Origin: Aphanomyces cochlioides
Taxonomy: Eukaryota > Oomycota > Saprolegniomycetes > Saprolegniales > Verrucalvaceae
Assembly (NCBI GenBank): GCA_019828595.1
Contig: JAHQRK010000014.1
Coordinates: forward strand, 1,178,001-1,242,000
DNA: 64,000 nt
Reading direction: 5' to 3'
The notes beneath the pieces are model-generated. The model was not told where the DNA came from. It was given only the letters and a program-made list of their open reading frames with translations, and did not search any database. This document shows positions 25,446 through 41,640 of this stretch, piece after piece (the stretch's first letter is position 1; every line of letters begins with the position of its first letter). Made by a program: the position numbers and the translations under genes.

Positions 25446-25785
25446 GTGTGAGGTATAATTTTGCCAGGATGTCAGTATGGGAAGTTTCCTTGCACAAGGT
25501 TACAACACCACTGCTTATGCAAACGAAGTGAAGAGTAAACACCTCATGGTATACCATCTTAGTGCTGGACATGTTCAAATAACTGATGACGGCAAGCTAG
25601 CTTGTTCCTTCCTGCAGTTGCTCCTGGGCGGTGCACGCTGGGCTATGGAAATATGTTCGTTATTTTACCCCAAATGATGAACTCGTGAAGTCTGGTAATT
25701 TGAAGTACATGCTGCCACGGATGATGCTGGTTGATTTTATCGTAGAGGAATGCAGTATGCTTTTCGTAGATAAAAATCAATAGAG
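25446..25785. other. Spacer between the LTR element and a TIR element
   Basis: Open frames here (for example 25477..25677) have no recognisable domain and are probably decayed sequence interrupted by the insertions. Confidence 0.4.
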
Positions 25786-26541
25786 TGGACGACTGCCAAA
25801 ATCTCGCAAACGCCTTTCGCATTTAAATTTGTGTGTCCGGATACAGTGTATTTTTTTCTTTACCAGTCCAAATTGGGATGAAAAAATCCAATGATTTCCA
25901 CCAAAAATCACACAAATTACATATTTAAATGATTTTCATTGGATAAAAATATGACTTTATAGATTTCTATTGGCTACATTATCTGGTAGCGAGAGCCAAT
26001 ATCAATGGTGTCGCTTCTTGTCCAGGCCATGCTCCTGAAAAGAGCGCGGCGCCAGCGTCAACGGTACTCCTTCATGATGCTCAGGCTACGTGAAATGTTG
26101 CGTGAAAGAAACTTCATATATTCAGGTGCCCTTCTTAAAAATCAGCAGGATTCTGCTTGGTACACAATGTATGCGTCGCAGGACGAGCCCTACTTCATCG
26201 CTACTGTTTCTCCTCCACTTTTTCCCAGCCATTCCTCCCTAGTGGAAGGACGAACTTTGTTTGTTCTAGTAGAACGTCTACAGAAAGCCCACGCCACGCT
26301 TTGCCCCGCCCACTTTCCTTGGCCACGATGACAATCAACACCGTTCAGAAAACGAATTTCCTCAAAACTAGATTTTGTATATTAAATTTGGGAGTATAAA
26401 ATGCGTGAGTCTCTCGCAAATCGCAAATTTTGCGAAGACGATTTTTTGGTCTTCGCAAATTTGTTGCGTACTTTTATTTGAAAAATGTCTCACGAAAAAC
26501 CGGAAGAAATTTTCATTTGCGAGATTTTTGGCAGTCGTCCA
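25786..26541. mobile_element. TIR-flanked DNA transposon remnant (756 bp)
   Basis: The left end TGGACGACTGCCAAAA-TCTCGCAAA (25786..25810) matches the reverse complement of the right end (26516..26541) with a single one-base gap, giving about 25-bp terminal inverted repeats. The interior carries a transposase-like fragment at 26005. No clear target-site duplication is seen, so the outer boundaries may be off by a few bases or the flanks may have changed. Confidence 0.65.
26005..26331 (+). pseudogene. Harbinger/DDE_4-like transposase N-terminal fragment
   Basis: There are 108 codons. A basic helix (LKRARRQRQRYSFMMLRLRE) leads to ALLKNQQDSAWYTMYASQ then DEPYFIATVS, a pattern I associate with the N-terminal region of PIF/Harbinger-type transposases. 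The sequence then becomes unrelated, and no DDE domain follows before the right TIR. Assignment is by pattern only; position inside the TIR element supports it. Confidence 0.4.
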
Positions 26542-26778
26542 GTAGTGGCTCTTTTGAGCACCGATGAAGATAAGCCAACGTAGTTTGAAGGAAACTTTGC
26601 GCGAGTCACTATGCCTTAGCAGAGTCAGAGATAATTTCGTAGATCTGCGGGCGATACCACTGAACTATTCAGTAGCTCATTATCATATTACTGTTGGGTT
26701 TTTAAGTCTTGCTCTGTGTTTTGGGAGACTTGGCGACTTGTAATTCCTAGTGTAGGTAAGGATTTATGGCTGCAGTCG

Positions 26779-27699
26779 TCATATTTCTTTTTGGAGTTCT
26801 TGCGATGCATCAATAGAACGTACTGCAAAGCGATGCCCGCGTGTTAAGCCTTGGTTGATTTCGGCACACCTTGCTACTGCTTCAGTATACGTGCACAAAG
26901 TGGGTTCGCCGTGGTATGTCGTAGATTCTTGAGTGAGCGTTCGGTCAATACGGTAGAATTGATACCATTTCCTTTCGCCACTACATTTAGAAGGCAATGA
27001 AACCAATGCTGTTTGGATGTGTTGACTTGGCTTGGGCACACCATTGTAGTAAACTAAATTGCGTTGAATGCCAGCTTCCATGTAAGCTTGTTGCGCAGTA
27101 ACCAATTGGCGAAAACTCTGAAGCAATCGTTGTTGCGATGCTTCTTGCCCTTCCAAGACAGTAATGGCCTGGGCGACTGCTTCTAGAGTTGATACACATC
27201 CTTCCATTGGCTCTTTTCTTAGGACGCCATAGAGACTTGCTTGATCGCATTGAATGATGACTCGAGGAAGTTCTTGCAGAACAGCACTGTGTTGGACAAT
27301 TTTCTTGGCCTCTTTCCAAGTGCCATCCACGACTACTAGCATGAGTTCTGGGCTCAAATCTGCTGCAGAGAGCAGTTCTGCACTTGGTCCTGGAAATAGC
27401 AACAGCTTCTTCCCAGTCACAGGTAATCGTGATGGATCCGACGAGACTTCCAATGTGAAATTTGCTAGAGCCTTTTCAAGCAAAGGTACACTTGAAAGTG
27501 CTCGTCGCTTGGCTTCGTTGGGGTGTTGAACGCAATGGATGCGAAAACGAGTGGCTATCTGCGGCCTCGGCACGAATTCGCAGAAGCAGACCTTTGGTGG
27601 ACGAAGGCATTCATGGCAGACGACTCGGGTCGAGTCTTTGAGCTCCATCGCATTTGATTGGTCTGAATAAAATTGAAAATGCTGAAATAAAAGACGCAT
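26779..27699 (-). CDS. DTWD2: DTW-domain protein, probable tRNA-uridine aminocarboxypropyltransferase
   Basis: A single exon. Possible starts are the ATG at 27699 (MRLLFQHFQF) or at 27648 (MELKDSTRVV); the second places the start just before the conserved domain. The domain opens with a Cys-rich segment CHECLRPPKVCFCEFVPRP, continues with IHCVQHPNEAKR, LLFPGPSAELL and the diagnostic VVVDGTWKEAKKI (the DxTW motif), and ends with LEAVAQAI. This family (TapT in bacteria, DTWD1/DTWD2 in animals) transfers the aminocarboxypropyl group of SAM to uridine in the tRNA D-loop. DTWD2 is my preferred subfamily from the Cys arrangement and length, but DTWD1 is not excluded. It is followed on the same strand by nothing nearby; the CBS protein lies upstream on the same strand. 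Confidence 0.85.
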   Translation of the reverse strand: MRLLFQHFQFYSDQSNAMELKDSTRVVCHECLRPPKVCFCEFVPRPQIATRFRIHCVQHPNEAKRRALSSVPLLEKALANFTLEVSSDPSRLPVTGKKLLLFPGPSAELLSAADLSPELMLVVVDGTWKEAKKIVQHSAVLQELPRVIIQCDQASLYGVLRKEPMEGCVSTLEAVAQAITVLEGQEASQQRLLQSFRQLVTAQQAYMEAGIQRNLVYYNGVPKPSQHIQTALVSLPSKCSGERKWYQFYRIDRTLTQESTTYHGEPTLCTYTEAVARCAEINQGLTRGHRFAVRSIDASQELQKEI

Positions 27700-27834
27700 G
27701 GACACAATAAAGCAAGATTTGTGGAGTTGATCAATATGCTGCAAAAGGTAATCTTCTTTTTCTACACGGCTAAACTAACAACACGTTTAGCTTGTAATTC
27801 ATGCAATACGATCGCGGCGAGTGTGTAGTTTCCA

Positions 27835-29476
27835 CTAGGGGTTCTTGGTAGGGCTTGCGTTCGTCTTTGGTTCTTCAGTTGTCGGCGTGCTGGATTCCTC
27901 TGTCTTTTTCGGTTCATTTGCTTCTACTTTCGTTTCTTCAGGTTGCTTGACCTCGACTTTTTCAGCAGTGGCAGATTTGGGCTTCTTGAAGTATTCCATC
28001 AGCCAGAAGCCAGTTGTTGGCTTGGTTTCGCCACAAATTTCACGCACTATGTCCTTCACAGAGAGGACGCCAACAATATCTTCTTTGCTGTCAACCACAG
28101 GAAAGTGATGGTAGTTTCTATGGTGTAAATTTAAGGGCGCGACGCAAGAATAAAACACAAACCTCGTTGCAGCTTCAAAGACACATGTGTGGAGAGAATC
28201 GTCGCTCTTCAAGGACCACACATTTCGTGTGCATGCATCTTTTGTGAGCAATTCACGAGCGTCGAGTTTAGGGTGGAGAACTTTCGTTAAGTAATCACTT
28301 CAAATAGGTAAATGGTGTTCAACAGAGTAAGACATACCGTTCAGTGAAGATGCCCTTGATCTTCTTGCCGTCATCCATGACCATCACGGCGCCAAAGTTA
28401 CGTTTAACCTATAAGAAGAATGAATGGTTTATGTACACCGACAAATTACGACCATTTCAGCCACAGCTTCAGCGACATGCACGTTGTCATCCACACGAGT
28501 ATTCAAGATAAGATTAATCTTGTCGTGCTTTTTGCGCAAAAGCTTAGCTGCCGTAACTAAATTTGTGATATTAGCGACACATTTCGTTGTGAACATGATG
28601 TGTACCTGCATTGGCATCGCTTTTAGACTCGTCACCTTCAGTCTGGATTATGTTAGCCTTGTGGACAGTATAATGATCTGTTACCTTCTCGGTATTGGTA
28701 ATAGGAGCTGCGTTGTTAGGATCTGTCAATTCCTGCTTTTTGTCCTCGGCATATGCTTTAAGAATGTCCTACAGAGATGCTTGAGTAGCGCGTCGTGGTA
28801 ATAGTATACCTTGATCGACAATACACATCGCATAGCCTCAATTGGGACAGAATCTTTGGACACGGTTTCTTTCAATTCAGTGTGAATCACAGCTAAATGG
28901 CGGATCTTTTCTTTGTTCATGGTCGCGAGGGCTCTACATATCAATAATTATCGAACAAGTGTCGATAAAATATTTTTACTCCATGATTGTTGTCGAGGGA
29001 TCAACACACAGAATGTGCTTGGACATGATGTCCTTCACAGCCAAGTTTTCGTGATCTTCATCCGTTGTAACTTTGTTCAAGACATCACGCTCTGTCACGA
29101 TACCCACGACACCTTGTCCTTCTACAAGAACATCGAGATTCAATCCACAGAATTCGAGAAGTTCTCCATCACCTTGTGTCACAATCAGCGAGCCAATGTT
29201 GCGCTGCACCATGAGACTGACAGCATTATGCACGGATGCCTACACGATTCAGTGGGAAGGAGACGAGATGCTGGGTTTTACATCATGGCGAATCGATTGC
29301 CATTGTTCAAAATGTGGATGGAGTTCCCCTTGCGATGCAGCATCCAACGTTGTAAAGACTTTCTCACGTTCAGACAAGATATCACCAACAGTCACATTTG
29401 AGATCGTCGGTGCACTGTAGAACCGAGCTTGGGTTCGCAAAAGCCCCATCGAGATGCATCGGCGCGACAGCAACAT
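27835..29476 (-). CDS. CBS-domain protein with probable mitochondrial targeting peptide
   Basis: The ATG at 29476 begins an Arg-rich, acid-free presequence (MLLSRRCISMGLLRTQARFY). Multiple introns of about 42-58 nt join exons encoding two CBS pairs. CBS motifs include ISNVTVGDILSE, GSLIVTQGDGELLEF, GVVGIVTERDVLNKV, LAVKDIMSKHILCVDPST, IRHLAVIH, KINLILNTRVDDNVHVAEAV, FGAVMVMDDGKKIKGIFTER and FPVVDSKEDIVGVLSVKDIV. The C-terminus is a Pro/Glu/Lys-rich tail ending near 27835. No enzyme or channel domain is attached, so it resembles stand-alone CBS proteins that sense adenosine nucleotides. Internal intron borders near 28650-28800 and 28890-28950 are my estimates. Confidence 0.8.
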
Positions 29477-34419
<4,943 letters not shown>

Positions 34420-34651
34420 ATGTTAACATGGTTGATCAAAATAGACGTGTCACATTTGAGTCCATTGAGCTCGTCAAAGCTTGGCTTTGTGTTGATGTTT
34501 ACAAGCAACGAGCAAGTTTAATATCGTGAATGCACTTGCTTTGTGGTAAATTCGGAACGAGAAACTCACGAGTCCATCTATTAATAGATTGAACCTCACA
34601 ATCACACAATTTCTACACGGTTGGAAAGTCATGACAAGGGTAGTGTCCGAA

Positions 34652-35088
34652 ACAGGTCATATCCGGGTCAGGTCAGACTTTTGGGTCACAATACAAAATT
34701 GAACATATCTCCATCACCAGGAAGAGTTAAAGCGCCAAACTTTGTCATTCTTTAGTTGGCCTCATCAGGGTGGCGGCACGGCCTTACGGCCTACCTGCCG
34801 CCTTACCCGATGAGAGAAAATATAAAGAAATCCCTTTTTGGTGCACGTTGGGGGCTCCCTCCTCCGAGTCATCCGCCTGCAGAAAATTTTTCACTCGACC
34901 TCCGCTTCGCTGCGGTGAGCGCAATTTTCTGGGCGGATGTCTGACGTCGTCCGCGCAGTTTAAGGCTTCGCAATTGCTGCTCGAATGAGAAAAACCTAAA
35001 ATCTGATCAGAAATTTGAATAAAACCATGAGAAAAACCAGTAAAAAACCTGTGACCTGCACCTGTGACCTGACCCGGACCTGACCTGT
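34652..35088. mobile_element. Non-autonomous TIR element (437 bp)
   Basis: Left terminus ACAGGTCATATCCGGGTCAG (34652) and right terminus, read in reverse complement from 35088, are 24-bp inverted repeats with two visible differences. Inside are further palindromic parts: GGCGGCACGGCC with its mirror at 34771-34801, and CATCCGCCTGCAGAAAATTT facing AATTTTCTGGGCGGATG. There is no coding capacity. It is markedly more GC-rich than its surroundings in the middle. It lies between fadH and its broken copy. No clear target duplication was found. Confidence 0.7.
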
Positions 35089-35259
35089 AAAGGATTCTTC
35101 CATGACGAGAGGATACCTTTGCTGGTGCAAAATTGAAAGCTAGTATTGTATCGATCGATAGCCATTTTCAACGAGGTTGTCAGTTGAGCGGGGAAAAGTG
35201 CCGATAGAGTAGGTTGAATCAAACGAGATTTTTCTTCTTTTCACTAGCTTTTCGCTACC

Positions 35260-35830
35260 ATAAGTACCTCCAGAGCATCTTTTGATTTTGCCACAATTTC
35301 CAAGCTCACAAAATTTGCTGCCTTCTTGGCGAAGAGGTATGAATTTGCCTGTGATTTGATTACCATTCCATGTAGAGCTCGCGGCGATGTTGGTTTGATT
35401 GTAACTGGTGGAATTGCACTGAATCGTGCGGGGCGTTTGAGTCCATTTGCAAGAAAGTTGACGACTTCCTCAGAAACCAATCGACACAAAGAAATCACGC
35501 AGGCAGTACACGACAACGGGATACGCGTTCACCAATATATTAGTCAATACTCATCCTTATCTCACAAAATTGCCATGCAAATTATGCACAGCGGCCGAGA
35601 TGGCTTCATCCATTCCCTCAGCTATCAAGTCGCCAATTGGAATGTTCAAACCGAGAGAACTCTTCCACGCTGCCATTCAAGCCACGATTGATGACTTCGT
35701 ACAGTGCGCCGTGAATGCTAGTAAGAAAAGCTGGATACGAGGATACGACGGTGTGAGGGCTATGGGCTCAGAATGCTATTTGACCAATCAAGTGAGCCGC
35801 AAGATTGATCAAGGGGTTCTTCACAAAATT
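35260..35830 (+). pseudogene. Decayed partial copy of fadH
   Basis: It matches the 5' third of the fadH gene, from about KLAAFFAER to the exon ending SEGYLINQ. The intron after AFLAKR is retained at the same position (35337..35375), followed by ARGDVGLIVTGGIALNRAGR, IAMQIMHSGRDGF, and in another frame AIKSPIGMFKPREL and YDGVRAMGSECYLTNQ. It lacks the start, the second intron splice context, and everything downstream, and carries at least one frameshift after the HSGRDG segment. Retention of the intron shows a DNA-level duplication, not retroposition. Confidence 0.8.
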
Positions 35831-35869
35831 GCATGGAATTGTTGGTCGAGATACGATGAGTGATGCACT

Positions 35870-38800
35870 GAAGGAGGCCAATCTTAGCTATTGTCCTCAT
35901 ATTCGTCAGCCACGACAGTTTTGCGGACTATCCGTACAACCATGAATTACACCGACTTTTCGACGCGAATTCGGCAAATCATGCTGTCAGGGCAGTGCCG
36001 AATGGAAGTTGGTGGTACTGTATATGTCCAGTAAGCTGTAGCTCTTGCTAGTGCAGGTCGGACGATACGAAATGACTCATCGAGAGCTCTTTGCTCCGAG
36101 AACTTCAAAGTTTCCAGAGAGTTTGGGCCCAAATGTGACAAAGAGAGAGTCATTTTGACGTGATTGCTGTGAAATCCGATCAAGAGAGGCCCATATCGAC
36201 TGATCTCCAATCATTTGGATCTGTCGCCTTGATCTCAGTGGTCTCGTATCCCCTCGTGATGGAGTCTTTGACCGGGATCAACTTGGTCTTGGTTTGAAGC
36301 GTCTATGGGAGGAAGACGATTGGAATAGCTATCGGCTACGGCAAAATCGTCTTCAAGCATACAGCCTTGAGCTAGTTTGCTCTATGAGAATGACAACTTG
36401 GCACTCGCTTCCACGATTACTCCTTATTGTTTTCGAAGCATAAGCGAGCTTTTAGTGGTTGCCCACGGCTCCATGGTTGCAAGCAGTGCTAGAGATCTGC
36501 TTGAGATCTCTCGAACAGCGCTGCTGAGTCATGCGCGAAGATGATTGTGGTAGCCGGTTAAGTTTCCGATACAGTTTTAACAACGAGCCATGACAATGAA
36601 GAGATGATAGCTAAAAGGCCTCATGACAGCAACATATCCTGGGAACGAGGATATTGTTGAAGCATCAAGATTCTGTCCAAAACGATTCAAGATAATTTTT
36701 CTGAAACATTGCAACTTCCTCGTTCATTCGAGTCTCGACGAAGAATCAAGCTACACGTACGCCTATTGTTTTCGCCACTGCTGCACTTTGAATACATGGA
36801 TGCCGCGTGCATGATGAGCTGATTGACGATCGCCAAGCTCCTGTAAGTTGCTGTCGCAGACTCGAAAATTACGTCGCAAGGACCTCAACAAGCCTTCGAA
36901 GCATGCTTTGAACCGCTCTTTCAGACAATAATCGAAGAATCCGACATGTACTTTGTCCTGTCAATCATAAACAGATTAAAGAGTTTTCTAGCACTGCGAT
37001 GATCAAGTTTCTTACTAGTCGCTGCAATAAACCCTGGAGAAGACGAAAGAGACGCGTTGGGAGCTTCAATTTGCCCCTGGGTTAAAATGGCTCAATTCTC
37101 TTCCACAATGAAATTGGCGGCGCAAAAGCGAAGGTCCATGAAACCCCTCCATCTGACTTTCCTCGTTGAAAGACAATCGCCATAATTGAGAATTTCCGGG
37201 TCTATTTGTTGACTTTATTGAGTAGAGCGAGAGAATAGCACAAGAACAACCTCACGCAGATATGGGACGAGCAATTTTATCACCTCAAGAATGGTTGTGA
37301 TTGTCAGATGATTGATATTATCTCCAGCAATCATTGATTGTGGCGGTGACACAATCTTCCATCCAAGATTGAAAGCTTGTTGTGCTTTGCGTGATTTTCA
37401 CTCGGATGTGCCAGCGATGCTTCTTCCGACCGTTTTGCATTATCTTCTTGGGGAAATGGCTGCATTTGATATCACAACCACTCGTCTCCAGGAAATGCAA
37501 CTTCACAATGGAAACGGTCCGTGACATGTTTGACTCTGCCATGGATGACTTCCCGTCTTTGAAGAACTACATTAGCCCGAATGAGAAGATCGTCGCACAT
37601 CCAGCTTTTGAAAATGCTTTGGTCAAGCTAGAGGCAGGGGCGTCCTTAACGACTGGGTGGCAAAATCAATACACAATCTTTATTGTTGCACCCCTGCTGA
37701 CATTGGCAGCGATGAAAATATCAATAGAATTTGTGTTGAAGTCGTTCGTAGAACAAGATTCGGAACGAGATTTCCCCAAACTGCTTCTCATTTCAGCTCC
37801 ATCGTGAAGGATAGTTTAGTACCTCGATTCAGCAGTCGACGCTGCGATCAAAAGTAGATAAATTCTGCCGCAACAAAAATAAAGCTCACTATATCCCAAT
37901 CAAATCCGGGATGACAAGGTCGAACACATTCATGCCTTGAATAAATTGAGTTTTCCTCAGAGATCAAGCCCAGATGCACTCGATGGCTAGGCTTCAATCG
38001 GCAGTACATCTCAACCATCCGTGTGAAATTGATTTTGCCTCATCAATGGGTTCTGCCCTCTTGCAATTTGTGGCTCGTGGAAAATGACGGAAATTATAAC
38101 TTGAATATTGACAGAAAAAAAAATGTTGGATCTAATTGATGCTGAAATACGATGGGACTGGTGCAAGGACCAACAGATTATTGTAGCAAGGTTGTACAGG
38201 AAGGTTTGGATAGCTTGAGACTTTCCTCAGAGCAGAGGAGTCAGGATGTTTCGGCTTCTACGGAAAATCGCGCGCCTTTTGATTTCCAAATTACATCAAG
38301 GCGTTAAATTTGAAGTTGTGCGCTTTAGGCTTTTTTTGACATGGCCCTGGAATATTTTTAAAGGAATTCAAGCTTGAAAAGCCATGATATATTCGATGAT
38401 TGGAGGATCTTGGGGTTGTTTGAAATACGCCGATCGATTTGAAATTACCAAGTGGGTCAATTCTCGTGCCAAGAGATCGTCGCATTTTGTAAAACTAGTA
38501 ATCGTAAGCTTGACGATATTTGCAAATCGAATAAAGTCTCTTTGTAAGTCAATCTAGCGATTCATCAGGTAATTTGATCGTTTTCCATTCTTGCTTCAAT
38601 GTTGAGCTTGGAATGATTGTATGTCTTTGATTTGAAGAGGCGATTGATCTGTAAAATAATTGGGTATGCAGTGCAACAACTGCAATGAATCGACGATTGT
38701 GTAGGCAACGAATACGTGTTAAATGATGCTGGTGGCAATATTTGAACCTGAGCAAGATAATTGGATATCCAAGCCCCAATTTAAAACCAAAGAGGGGGAC

Positions 38801-40167
38801 GATTCATATCATCTCTCAACTTCCAGTATCAAAGTTTGCATTTTACGTATCCCATGCAAAAATCCATGCACTTTGGTCGGACAACAATAACATGTTTTGT
38901 CATACTCGCAAATCTCAAGGAAAATATTCTCGATCAGAGAAGTTGGTATTTGCTTGAGTGCCACATTTTTTCTGGCCGAGGAGAAAGCCAGGGGTGTATT
39001 TTTGCTCATTTTGAAGCTTCAATATATCACCATTGCGAGGGATAAGAAGCCTTGCTCGGAAGTAAGCTTCTAGTTGCAACCATCAATAGCATAGAAGTCA
39101 GAAAATATGCTGCTTGCTTTCCTAAAATCCTCGTGATGTCATGGTAAAATGTCTTCAAGTTTCCCAGAGTGGACTGCTTTGACCAAATTGATCAATACAA
39201 AATGACTAAAGGCAAAGCGAATAGTTTTCCTAAAAGCCATTGCAAGGACTGTAAAAATAGAGTAAATTCATCTTCGATTGAAGAGTCAACTCTAAAGTGA
39301 TGTCCACCTAAGAGATGAGTCTGGTGACTTTCCAAGTGTCAGTTGTGACCTCGATGATTTCTCATTGTGTCTTGTTCTCTTCAATTTCACAGAACATGGT
39401 GGCATTCGCGGCTCAACGGTGCACCATCCATACCCATCAAACCCTGTTGGTGGCTCCTTCCATGCAATGTCAATTCGTCGCCCGTTGAATTCATGACCTG
39501 GCCATTTCCGATTCATCCTGTCAAGTCTTGCAGGTGCAGAAGTCTGCCGCTACGGCCAGTAACTCCAAGCGCCTTCTGCTGGACGTGGTCTTGATACTTT
39601 TGAGGTAAGGCAGGAGCTAAGTGCATGGTTCGTATGGCGCCACTGGATTCTGTAGTGTCGTGGCGTGGCCAATCTCCAAGTTCTCGACATTTCTTTGCAA
39701 AATCAATTTTTCACATGAACCAACTGTCTCACCAAAATGTACAACCTTTTTCAAAATCTGTTGCCTTTTCGGGCAAAGTAGATCCAGGTATCAAAAACAA
39801 GTTTTTCAATCAAAGCACAATTTATCAATTCATTATATTAGATAATACATATATAAAGATGTCTTTACAAAAAAATGTGCCATATGGCAACATGTTCACT
39901 TTTCTCGCAAAAACGGTCTTTTCGTGGAAAAATTCATTCATCTATCAACATTAAATTTTCTATCAATGAGCTCAATATTTTGCAAGTAGCACATTTTTTT
40001 CCCTGAAGACATGACATATTTCAAATTTTGTGATACTTCTGCGACATCAAGCATTTCAATCGTGTATATGTCTGGCTACACAACTACGACTGGTTCCTGT
40101 TAGACATGAAATGAATGGATGCGTTCATTAGACTCTGTATTGCATAATACGCTACATTTTCAATTCG
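35870..40167. other. Gene-poor region with possible transposase debris
   Basis: No supported gene over about 4.3 kb. A plus-strand segment at about 37507..37650 (ETVRDMFDSAMDDFPSLK, IVAHPAFENALVKLEAG) resembles a piece of BED/hAT-type transposon proteins but is isolated and broken. A minus-strand frame at 39292..39516 (KWPGHEFNGRRIDIAW) could be a fragment of something once coding. The remainder has frequent stops and no repeat I could delimit. Confidence 0.4.
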
Positions 40168-41424
40168 ATGGACGTCCTTGCACGTCTAACTGAAGCAAGC
40201 TCGCAAGAGCGAGAGAATCTTCGACACGCAAGCCTTTTGTTTAGTGAGTCCGTCCAGGTCACGGAGGATGCCGACGATAACTCCTACTCTGGTCACTTCG
40301 ACACACCCACGATTGACCGTTTCGCTGCTCAAGGACCTCGTGCTATGTTGACCATGACCAACTTTTCGATGTCTGAATTCAACTCCCTCTGGGCGCTTTG
40401 CGAGGCCGACGTACATGCAAGCTGGTACGAAGGATGTGGCCGGCGCAATCAGTCAAGCGCGAAGGACGCGTTCTTCATGCTTTTGTCTGTATTCAAGCAT
40501 TACAGCTCATGGGACAAACATGCCGCCGACTTCAACATTCGCGTGCCTACATTCGAACGCATGATGACAAGGATGATGGCTATCGTCGAACCTCTCTTGG
40601 CGTCGCTCCTTATCCAGCCTGTGACTATGACGGCACAACGCCGCGAACATTTCATCTTTGAACATTATCCACAAGCGCTGTATGCAACGGACGTGAAGTT
40701 TCAGCCTGCGAATCGTCCGTCTCGAAGCTACCTTGAGGCCAAGCGATACTTCTCACCCAAGCACAAGCTGTATGGCTTCAAACTTGAAGGTAGTGTTGCA
40801 CAACCTGGCCGATTTGTGTGCGTAAGTGACCATGAACCTGGCTCTGTCTCGGACCTGACGATCTTTTTGAATCGTATCGAGCACCACAAGAAGGCTTTGA
40901 AGAAGACGGAAGGCGAGTTGCGAATTCCAGACTATGGAGAAGGTTGTACGGATTTTCCTGACTCATGGGCAGTACTGCAAGACAAGGGCTACCAAGGTGC
41001 AGACGAAGCTGCCAGGAGCATTCGCCCCACGAAGAAACCCATTGGATCTGCCCTGACGCGTCATGACCTCGAGCGTAATCAACGAGTGTCGTCAGATCGT
41101 GTGCTTGTGGAGAACATGTTTGGCAGAACATGTCAACTATGGAAGATTGCGTATACGACGTTTACGTGGTCTGAAGGCAAGTACGACATGGTGCAACGCC
41201 TTGTCTGGGCTCTCACCAACTACCATACGTCAATGCATCCCTTACGAGTTCAAGATGGCGGGTTCTATCGCGAAGTACTGGCGCGGTACTACAGTATGGG
41301 TGAATGCCGTGCTGAGAAACGCCGGCACCAACGTCAAGCCAGTGAGGATAGACGCAATGTGCGTCTCGAGTTTGATCGCGCGGGAAGACAAGGATTACTA
41401 GATTCTCAATTGTCTCAAATGTAG
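40168..41424 (+). CDS. PIF/Harbinger-like DDE endonuclease (transposase)
   Basis: One uninterrupted 418-codon frame from the ATG at 40168 to TAG. The N-terminal half has a helical DNA-binding-like region (FSMSEFNSLWALCEAD, AKDAFFMLLSVFKHYSSWD). The C-terminal half fits the DDE_4 nuclease: ALYATDVKFQPANRP (first Asp), KLYGFKLEGSV, VSDHEPGSVSDLTIFLNR (second Asp), LQDKGYQG and RVLVENMFGRTCQLW (Glu). All three catalytic positions appear intact and there are no stops, unlike the decayed surroundings. I could not find terminal inverted repeats, so the element's ends are undefined. It could be a live transposase or a domesticated one. Confidence 0.75.
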   Translation: MDVLARLTEASSQERENLRHASLLFSESVQVTEDADDNSYSGHFDTPTIDRFAAQGPRAMLTMTNFSMSEFNSLWALCEADVHASWYEGCGRRNQSSAKDAFFMLLSVFKHYSSWDKHAADFNIRVPTFERMMTRMMAIVEPLLASLLIQPVTMTAQRREHFIFEHYPQALYATDVKFQPANRPSRSYLEAKRYFSPKHKLYGFKLEGSVAQPGRFVCVSDHEPGSVSDLTIFLNRIEHHKKALKKTEGELRIPDYGEGCTDFPDSWAVLQDKGYQGADEAARSIRPTKKPIGSALTRHDLERNQRVSSDRVLVENMFGRTCQLWKIAYTTFTWSEGKYDMVQRLVWALTNYHTSMHPLRVQDGGFYREVLARYYSMGECRAEKRRHQRQASEDRRNVRLEFDRAGRQGLLDSQLSQM

Positions 41425-41561
41425 GTATGTCTACTGTAGGTCTTCTTAGTTTTTGTAATCATACATTAACATAAAGTGGGGGCTGCTCAAACGGGGGCCA
41501 TGCTCCTTTTTTTCTACCATAGGGACAAAATTATCCTGCTACCTTTCACGGCCCACCGATA

Positions 41562-41640
41562 TGGTAGCCCTCACGGGGACTCGAACCCGGGTCAGCTGCT
41601 AAGGTGTTCCAAGTCTTAACAACTAGCCCGTGTTGGAACC
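41562..41640 (-). other. tRNA-like sequence (SINE or tRNA pseudogene)
   Basis: The minus strand carries a good B-box/T-loop (GGGTTCGAGTCCC) preceded by a D-loop-like segment (CTAGTTGTTAAGAC) and ends in an encoded CCA. The acceptor and anticodon stems do not pair properly, and eukaryotic genes do not encode CCA, so this is unlikely to be a working tRNA gene. A tRNA-derived SINE head or a pseudogene fits better. Confidence 0.35.

Noticed and set aside
41562..41640. Functional tRNA gene on the minus strand.
   Set aside because: The T-loop is good, but the acceptor and anticodon stems do not pair and CCA is encoded; kept only as a tRNA-like sequence.
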